In this document: in pieces, positions 59,981-64,000 of the stretch
Layout of the letters: each line of letters starts with the position of its first letter
Position numbering within the stretch: position 1 is the first letter of the stretch
Assembly (NCBI GenBank): GCA_030432025.1
Contig: JAUIIA010000003.1
Span: forward strand, 248,001 to 312,000
From: Alphaproteobacteria bacterium
GTDB lineage: Bacteria > Pseudomonadota > Alphaproteobacteria > Micavibrionales > Micavibrionaceae
DNA: 64,000 bases
Direction: 5' to 3'
Translations under genes and position numbers: made by a program
The notes under the pieces: model-generated
Told to the model about the DNA's origin: nothing
Database searches by the model: none
What the model saw: the letters and a program-made list of their open reading frames with translations, nothing else

Positions 59981-60718
59981 TTATATCATGGCCATGCCGC
60001 CATTCACATGAATGGTCTGGCCTGTGACATATGCGGCTTCATCGGACGCAAGGAACACAACCGCTGCGGCGATGTCTTCGGATGAACCCATCTTACCCGC
60101 AGGAATAGTCGAATTGATTTTCGCTTTTTGTTCATCATTCAAGGCGTCGGTCATCGCTGTGGCAATAAAGCCGGGCGCGACGCAGTTGATCGTAATGCCG
60201 CGGCTTGCAACTTCCGCCGCCATCGCCTTGCTCCACCCGATCATACCGGCTTTGGATGCAACATAGTTACACTGGCCGGGGTTACCCGTCACACCCACAA
60301 CAGATGCGATGTTGATCACGCGACCGCTACGGCGTTTCATCATTCCGCGTTGCAGGGCCTTGGCGAGTTTGAATGTCGATGTCAGGTTCACATCCAGAAC
60401 CGTCTGCCAGTCTTCATCACTCATGCGCATGGACAAACCGTCACGTGTCAGGCCCGCATTATTCACCAGAATATCCACCTGACCCATTTCCTCTTCGGCG
60501 CGTTTGGCCAATTCGGCAGCGGCCTCACCGCTTGAAAGGTCAGCCGTCAGAACGCTCACACGATCGCCCAGCTCGTTGGCGAGTGCTTCCAGCTTGTCTG
60601 TATTACGGCCCGAAATGCCGACATGTGCACCGGCACCGTGCAATGCTTTTGCAATCGCACCGCCAATACCGCCTGTTGCACCTGTGACGAGGGCTGTCTT
60701 ACCGCTTAAATCAAACAT
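59981..60718 (-). CDS. fabG: 3-Oxoacyl-ACP reductase
   Basis: A 245-residue short-chain dehydrogenase that reduces β-ketoacyl-ACP with NADPH. Motifs: 'ALVTGATGGIGGAIAKAL' (nucleotide binding), 'DILVNNAGLTRDGLSMRM' (NNAG), Ser in 'INIASVVGVTGN', and YVASK (Tyr-x3-Lys). The end 'YVTGQTIHVNGGMAMI' is typical. It begins 2 bp after fabD. Confidence 0.97.
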   Translation of the reverse strand: MFDLSGKTALVTGATGGIGGAIAKALHGAGAHVGISGRNTDKLEALANELGDRVSVLTADLSSGEAAAELAKRAEEEMGQVDILVNNAGLTRDGLSMRMSDEDWQTVLDVNLTSTFKLAKALQRGMMKRRSGRVINIASVVGVTGNPGQCNYVASKAGMIGWSKAMAAEVASRGITINCVAPGFIATAMTDALNDEQKAKINSTIPAGKMGSSEDIAAAVVFLASDEAAYVTGQTIHVNGGMAMI

Positions 60719-60720
60719 AT

Positions 60721-61668
60721 TTAACCTTTCAGTTTTTCAATCAGTGTCTCGATATCTTCGGGATTTTCAGCATTCATGCAAGTGATCTCTTTATCAATCC
60801 GGCGGATCAGTCCACACAACACTTTGCCCGAACCCAGCTCGACTATCTCTTCGACGCCAAGCTCTTTCATGTTCAGCACGGATTCGCGCCAGCGCACCAT
60901 GCCTGTCACCTGATCGACCAGCAATTTACGGATCTGGTCGGGGTCTTCGGTTGGTTCCGCTGTCACGTTCGCAACGACAGGGACAAGCGGAGCTTTCATA
61001 TCGGTTTCAGCCAGAGCTTCTTGCATCGCATCGGCGGCCGGACCCATCAATGCGCAGTGGAATGGCGCGGATACAGGCAGGATCACCGCACGTTTTGCGC
61101 CTTGCTCGGATGCCAGATCAACCGCACGCGCAACCGCGTCCTTGTGGCCACTGACCACGACCTGACCAACGGAGTTATCATTGGCGGCGGCACAAACCTG
61201 ATCTTTTGCCGCATCGCTGGCGATCTGCTCGACTTCTTCGAAAGACAGCCCCAAAACGGCTGCCATCGAACCGACACCAACAGGCACGGCTTTTTGCATC
61301 GCCTGACCGCGCAGCTTCAAAAGACGCGCCGCATCAGTAATAGAGAACGTCTCGGCCGCCGTAAGCGCCGAATATTCACCCAAAGAGTGGCCGGCGACAT
61401 ATTTTATAGCGTCCTTAAAATCGATTCCGCCCTGTTTTTTCAGCACCTGAACAACGGCCATAGAAACGGCCATTAAGGCTGGCTGTGTGTTCTCGGTCAG
61501 GTTCAAGTCCTCTTCGGGCCCCTCAAACATCATTTTGGAGAGATTTTGTGACAATGATTCGTCGATTTCTTCGAAAACTTCGCGGGCTTCGGCAAACGTG
61601 TCATACAATTGTCGGCCCATACCCACAGCCTGTGAGCCTTGTCCGGGGAAGATAAATGCGCGTGTCAT
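60721..61668 (-). CDS. fabD: Malonyl-CoA:ACP transacylase
   Basis: A 315-residue enzyme that loads malonyl onto ACP. The start 'MTRAFIFPGQGSQAVGMG' is the family's N-terminus. The nucleophile is in 'VAGHSLGEYSALTAAE' (Ser), Arg in 'LLKLRGQAMQKAVP', His in 'VSAPFHCALMGPA', and the end is 'VEIVELGSGKVLCGLIRRI'-like. AAGGAG lies 11 nt before ATG 61668, which decides the start over longer readings. First gene of the fabD-fabG run. Confidence 0.97.
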   Translation of the reverse strand: MTRAFIFPGQGSQAVGMGRQLYDTFAEAREVFEEIDESLSQNLSKMMFEGPEEDLNLTENTQPALMAVSMAVVQVLKKQGGIDFKDAIKYVAGHSLGEYSALTAAETFSITDAARLLKLRGQAMQKAVPVGVGSMAAVLGLSFEEVEQIASDAAKDQVCAAANDNSVGQVVVSGHKDAVARAVDLASEQGAKRAVILPVSAPFHCALMGPAADAMQEALAETDMKAPLVPVVANVTAEPTEDPDQIRKLLVDQVTGMVRWRESVLNMKELGVEEIVELGSGKVLCGLIRRIDKEITCMNAENPEDIETLIEKLKG

Positions 61669-61800
61669 ATAGTGTTTTACTCCTTGGTTTGTCTTTTTTA
61701 TTAGAGAAATATAATGTCCTAAATTAGAAAAAGACTTTAATTTTATATCGCTTCGCACAACAAAAATTGCAATAAAAGTTTGCAAATATTATGCGGCTAT

Positions 61801-61875
61801 GAGATTTTAATCTCCTACTGCACATTTTTATTGAGTTTTTTAACCGGGATAACAAGTCCTTTTTTGAAATCCCGG
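61801..61875. repeat. Inverted repeats in the fabD upstream region
   Basis: In the 279-bp divergent spacer before fabD, GAGATTTTAATCTC (61801-61814) is a perfect palindrome with a 2-nt centre, and CCGGGAT (61844-61850) pairs with ATCCCGG (61869-61875) over an 18-nt loop. Either might be a regulator site for fatty acid synthesis or an RNA hairpin. No T-run follows on either strand. Confidence 0.4.
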
Positions 61876-61947
61876 CGAAGTGCGTTTTTGACCTGTGCAT
61901 TAAAGAATTAGAGCAAACAAACATATTTTAGGGAGAGAAGATATTAT

Positions 61948-62274
61948 ATGACGGAAAACATTCACCATCGTATTAAACACTTGATTGAAGAGACGAATGA
62001 CGCATTCGAAAGCTGTGCAGGATGCATGAATATTGATTACGCCGCTTTTGCATCCATGCGTTTACCGGAATTCAAAGAATTGCTGAACAAGCCTGATATG
62101 ACCGGCAATGAGTTGCGCCGCATTTTACGCGAGGGAAGACGCTCGCATAAAACGACTAACCCTGACGGTTGCTGGGCGACATTTATTGCCCATCACATTT
62201 CCAAAAGCACGAACCAGAACACACAAGAAGCCTTCGAGTATGGTCTGGACAAGGTTTACAACAAAAAACCTTGA
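61948..62274 (+). CDS. Unknown soluble protein
   Basis: A 108-residue protein with GGGAGAGAAG about 9 nt before the ATG. It has two Cys in 'FESCAGCMNIDY', a helix 'LPEFKELLNKPDMTGNELRRIL' and a C-terminal part 'CWATFIAHHISKSTNQNTQEAF'. Not recognised. It lies upstream of rpsF on the same strand, separated by a large inverted repeat. Confidence 0.65.
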   Translation: MTENIHHRIKHLIEETNDAFESCAGCMNIDYAAFASMRLPEFKELLNKPDMTGNELRRILREGRRSHKTTNPDGCWATFIAHHISKSTNQNTQEAFEYGLDKVYNKKP

Positions 62275-62310
62275 TTTATCGCGCCTTTTAAGTCTATATA
62301 CCCGCATACT

Positions 62311-62349
62311 TAATCAACCTCGCTGACTGTAACGTACAGTCAGCTTGAT
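62311..62349 (+). promoter_or_regulatory. Large inverted repeat in the rpsF leader region
   Basis: GCTGACTGT (62321-62329), a 5-nt loop AACGT, and ACAGTCAGC (62335-62343) are perfectly complementary. AATCAA (62311-62316) and TTGATT (62344-62349) extend the pairing across a 4-nt bulge. No T-run follows on the plus strand, so it is a weak terminator. It may be an operator or an mRNA leader element, ending 60 nt before rpsF. Confidence 0.55.
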
Positions 62350-62409
62350 TATGACCCTGATTTCAATGAGGAAAGAACGGGTTATAAGGCAACTCATGAG
62401 GAGAAAAAT

Positions 62410-62796
62410 ATGCCTGTATATGAAACCGTGTTTTTGGCACGGCAGGACCTGAGTGAAAAACAGGTCAACGACATCACTGAAAAATATTCCGACGTCATCA
62501 AAAAAGACGGCGGTAAAATCCTGAAAACAGAACAATGGGGCCTGCGCACGCTGGCTTACAAAATCAACAAGGCCCGCAAGGCACACTATGTACTTGTTGA
62601 GTTTGATGCACCCGGTACGACAGTAATCGAGCTTGAGCGTTTGCTCCGCCTCGACGAAGATATCATGCGTTCATTGTCCCTTCGCTTGGACGAGCCGACT
62701 GAAGGCGCGTCTATAATGATGGGCGGCGATAAAGACCGTGATGACGACCGCAAAGATCGTAAATCAGATAAATCAGACAAGAAGGAAGCCGCATAA
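62410..62796 (+). CDS. rpsF: 30S ribosomal protein S6
   Basis: A 128-residue protein of the small subunit platform that pairs with S18. Family blocks: '[23 protein letters not shown]', '[30 protein letters not shown]' (in parts), '[22 protein letters not shown]'. The C-terminal tail is Asp/Lys-rich (100-128), longer than in E. coli core. GAGGAG precedes the ATG. Its stop overlaps the rpsR start (TAATG). Confidence 0.97.
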   Translation: MPVYETVFLARQDLSEKQVNDITEKYSDVIKKDGGKILKTEQWGLRTLAYKINKARKAHYVLVEFDAPGTTVIELERLLRLDEDIMRSLSLRLDEPTEGASIMMGGDKDRDDDRKDRKSDKSDKKEAA

Positions 62797-63086
62797 TGTC
62801 ACCTGCAGATGTACCTACAGTAAAGCGCCCGTTTTTCCGTCGTAAGAAAACATGTCCTTTCACAGGCCCGAATGCGCCTGCGATTGACTGGAAAGACACA
62901 AAAACGTTGAGCCGTTACATTTCCGAGCGCGGAAAAATTGTTCCTAGCCGTATCACGGCCGTATCCCAGAAAAAACAGCGTGAGCTGGCCAAAGCCATCA
63001 AACGCGCACGTTTCATGGGCCTGCTGCCATATGTTCAAACCGAAAGCGAAGGGCCTCGTCACCAGTCACGTGGCAGACGCTCTTAA
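62796..63086 (+). CDS. rpsR: 30S ribosomal protein S18
   Basis: A 96-residue protein that binds S6 and 16S rRNA. Conserved: 'FRRKKTCPF', '[50 protein letters not shown]' (in parts). The N-terminus is extended by about 10 residues. It starts inside the rpsF stop and is followed by rplI after 20 bp. Confidence 0.97.
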   Translation: MSPADVPTVKRPFFRRKKTCPFTGPNAPAIDWKDTKTLSRYISERGKIVPSRITAVSQKKQRELAKAIKRARFMGLLPYVQTESEGPRHQSRGRRS

Positions 63087-63106
63087 GACTTTTAAGGAGA
63101 ATATAA

Positions 63107-63910
63107 ATGTCTACACAAGTTATCCTATTGGAACGCGTTGAGAAGCTCGGTGAGCTTGGCGACGTTGTGAATGTAAAGCCGGGTTACGCCCGTAATTACC
63201 TGTTGCCGCAAAAGAAAGCTTTGCGCGCCAGCAAATCCAACATTGCCTATTTCGAAGGGCAGAAAAAGCAGCTTGAAGCTGATAACGAAAAGCAGAAGAA
63301 AGAAGCTGAGAAGACAGCCAAGAAGATCGAAGGTGCTATCGTATCCTTGATCCGCGCGGCTTCTGAAAGCGGACAGCTTTACGGTTCAGTAAACTCTCGT
63401 GACATCGCCAACGGCTTGTCCGAGAAAACAGGCGAAGACATCGCCCGTTCAATGGTGAAAGTGAACCAGAACTACAAGCTGATCGGTCTGTTCCCTGTGA
63501 ATGTCCAGCTTCACCCGGAAGTTATTGTTGAAGTAACAATCAACATTGCGCGTTCCGACGAAGAAGCCGAGACACAAGAGAAAACAGGTAAGGCGCTTAT
63601 CGCTGATTCTGAAGAGACAGTCGAAGAAGTTATGGCTGAAGCCGAAGCTGAAATCGAAGCGATCGAAGAAGAAGCATTGGCCGAAGTCCTCGAAGAGGGC
63701 GCTTTGGAAGCTGAAAAAGAGCGTCAGGCTGAAGCTGCTGAAGAAGCTGCTGAAGAAGCCAAGAAAGCTGAAGAGCGCGCTGCTAAAAAAGCTGAAAAAG
63801 ACGCTGCGAAAGCTGCTGAAGAAGCCGCTGCTGCTGAGGAAGCCGAAGCTGCTGAAGGTGCAGAAGAAGCACCGGCTGAAGAAGCTGCCGAAGAAGACAA
63901 AGCCGAATAA
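63107..63910 (+). CDS. rplI: 50S ribosomal protein L9 with long Ala/Glu-rich C-terminal extension
   Basis: A 267-residue protein. Residues 1-150 are normal L9: 'VILLERVEKLGELGDVVNVKPGYARNYLLPQKKALRA' (in parts), the connecting helix, and the C-domain 'LYGSVNSRDIANGL...VELHPEVIVEVTINI'-like. Residues 165-267 are an added tail of Glu, Ala and Lys ('EAEAEIEAIEEEALAEVLEE', 'AEEAAEEAKKAEERAAKKAEK'), expected to be a charged helix or disordered. Family length is usually near 150. AAGGAG precedes the ATG. A terminator follows 31 bp after the stop. Confidence 0.95.
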   Translation: MSTQVILLERVEKLGELGDVVNVKPGYARNYLLPQKKALRASKSNIAYFEGQKKQLEADNEKQKKEAEKTAKKIEGAIVSLIRAASESGQLYGSVNSRDIANGLSEKTGEDIARSMVKVNQNYKLIGLFPVNVQLHPEVIVEVTINIARSDEEAETQEKTGKALIADSEETVEEVMAEAEAEIEAIEEEALAEVLEEGALEAEKERQAEAAEEAAEEAKKAEERAAKKAEKDAAKAAEEAAAAEEAEAAEGAEEAPAEEAAEEDKAE

Positions 63911-63941
63911 GCTTTTCTCTTTTAAGTCGAAATTCGAAACA

Positions 63942-63972
63942 AAGCCTGCCACTTATGTGCGCAGGCTTTTTT
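63942..63972 (+). terminator. Rho-independent terminator of rpsF-rpsR-rplI
   Basis: GCCTGC-CAC-TTAT-GTG-(C)-GCAGGC, a 9-bp stem with one bulged C, flanked by AA/TT and followed by TTTTTT. Confidence 0.88.
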
Positions 63973-64000
63973 CATCCCCGTTATTCACACCCTGTAATGC

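Noticed and set aside
63449-63952. A Phe/Ser-rich minus-strand frame opposite rplI
   Set aside because: It is the complement of the Glu/Ala/Lys-rich L9 tail; the low-complexity composition explains the missing stops.

Overview
The window reads as a chromosomal segment of an alphaproteobacterium, probably a deep-branching or Micavibrio/Rhodospirillales-like lineage. Four things point that way: an NDUFA12-type complex I accessory subunit beside mlaD and a DUF2155 gene; the run aat / accC-accB / aroQ; a phasin of polyhydroxyalkanoate granules with TGC-rich PhaR-like sites; and a SAM-II (SAM-alpha) riboswitch. Base composition looks balanced. Genes are tightly packed, with many 1-4 nt overlaps, and several starts are GTG or TTG. 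I see no tRNA, rRNA, insertion sequence, prophage or CRISPR array. Most of the window is core genome, with a minority of unknown genes between.

Layout. 1-2.2 kb: a flagellin-like gene cut by the window edge, a small gene behind a Fur-box-like site, and two lipoprotein genes (one FlgO-like). 2.3-4.4 kb: a pseudopilin-like protein and a D,D-carboxypeptidase with a SPOR domain. 4.4-5.7 kb: a phasin carrying a histone-H1-like Lys/Ala N-terminus. 5.7-8.6 kb: clpS-clpA. 8.6-10.8 kb: a second pseudopilin-like paralogue, a receiver domain fused to a deaminase fold that has lost its zinc cysteines, and a RidA-family protein. 10.8-18.6 kb: NDUFA12, mlaD, DUF2155, aat, accC-accB, aroQ, a PCu(A)C copper protein, two DsbA-like oxidoreductases and an M48 protease with TPRs. 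18.7-26.5 kb: rlmE, guaB, an epimerase, an RsmB-type methyltransferase, a PfpI/Hsp31-like protein and unknowns. 26.6-31.5 kb: a methionine region (metE under SAM-II, a PfkB kinase, a secreted protein, metF). 32.3-36.4 kb: guaA, a pentapeptide-like membrane protein, and a response regulator with an unknown partner.

36.4-40.8 kb: a NUDT9-like Nudix protein, two glycosyltransferases, an RluA-type pseudouridine synthase and two small genes. 41-43.6 kb: pdxS and pdxT separated by two unknown genes, giving the DXP-independent route to vitamin B6. 43.7-49.7 kb: an M32 carboxypeptidase, thrC, an M16 protease, a GNAT acetyltransferase, dgkA and an AlgH/YqgE protein. 49.8-53.7 kb: a stand-alone DsbD/ScsB N-terminal domain and a glycosyltransferase-asparagine synthase pair. 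53.8-55.6 kb: an unknown gene, dps and an orphan DNA-methyltransferase-like gene. 55.6-61.7 kb: mltG, fabF, acpP, fabG and fabD, with three unrelated genes inserted. 61.9-64 kb: an unknown gene, then rpsF-rpsR-rplI, where L9 has a long Ala/Glu tail.

How the genes connect: ClpS, ClpA and Aat form an N-degron pathway. guaB and guaA make GMP. metF and metE carry out the last steps of methionine synthesis. accB, accC and the fab cluster run type II fatty acid synthesis. The PCu(A)C protein, the two DsbA-like proteins and the DsbD-N protein suggest periplasmic copper/thiol handling. I see no single obvious new defence or mobile system. The most unusual items are the receiver-pseudodeaminase fusion, the histone-like phasin with its operator pair and possible internal start, the pseudopilin-like paralogues, the metE leader, and the NUDT9-like protein.
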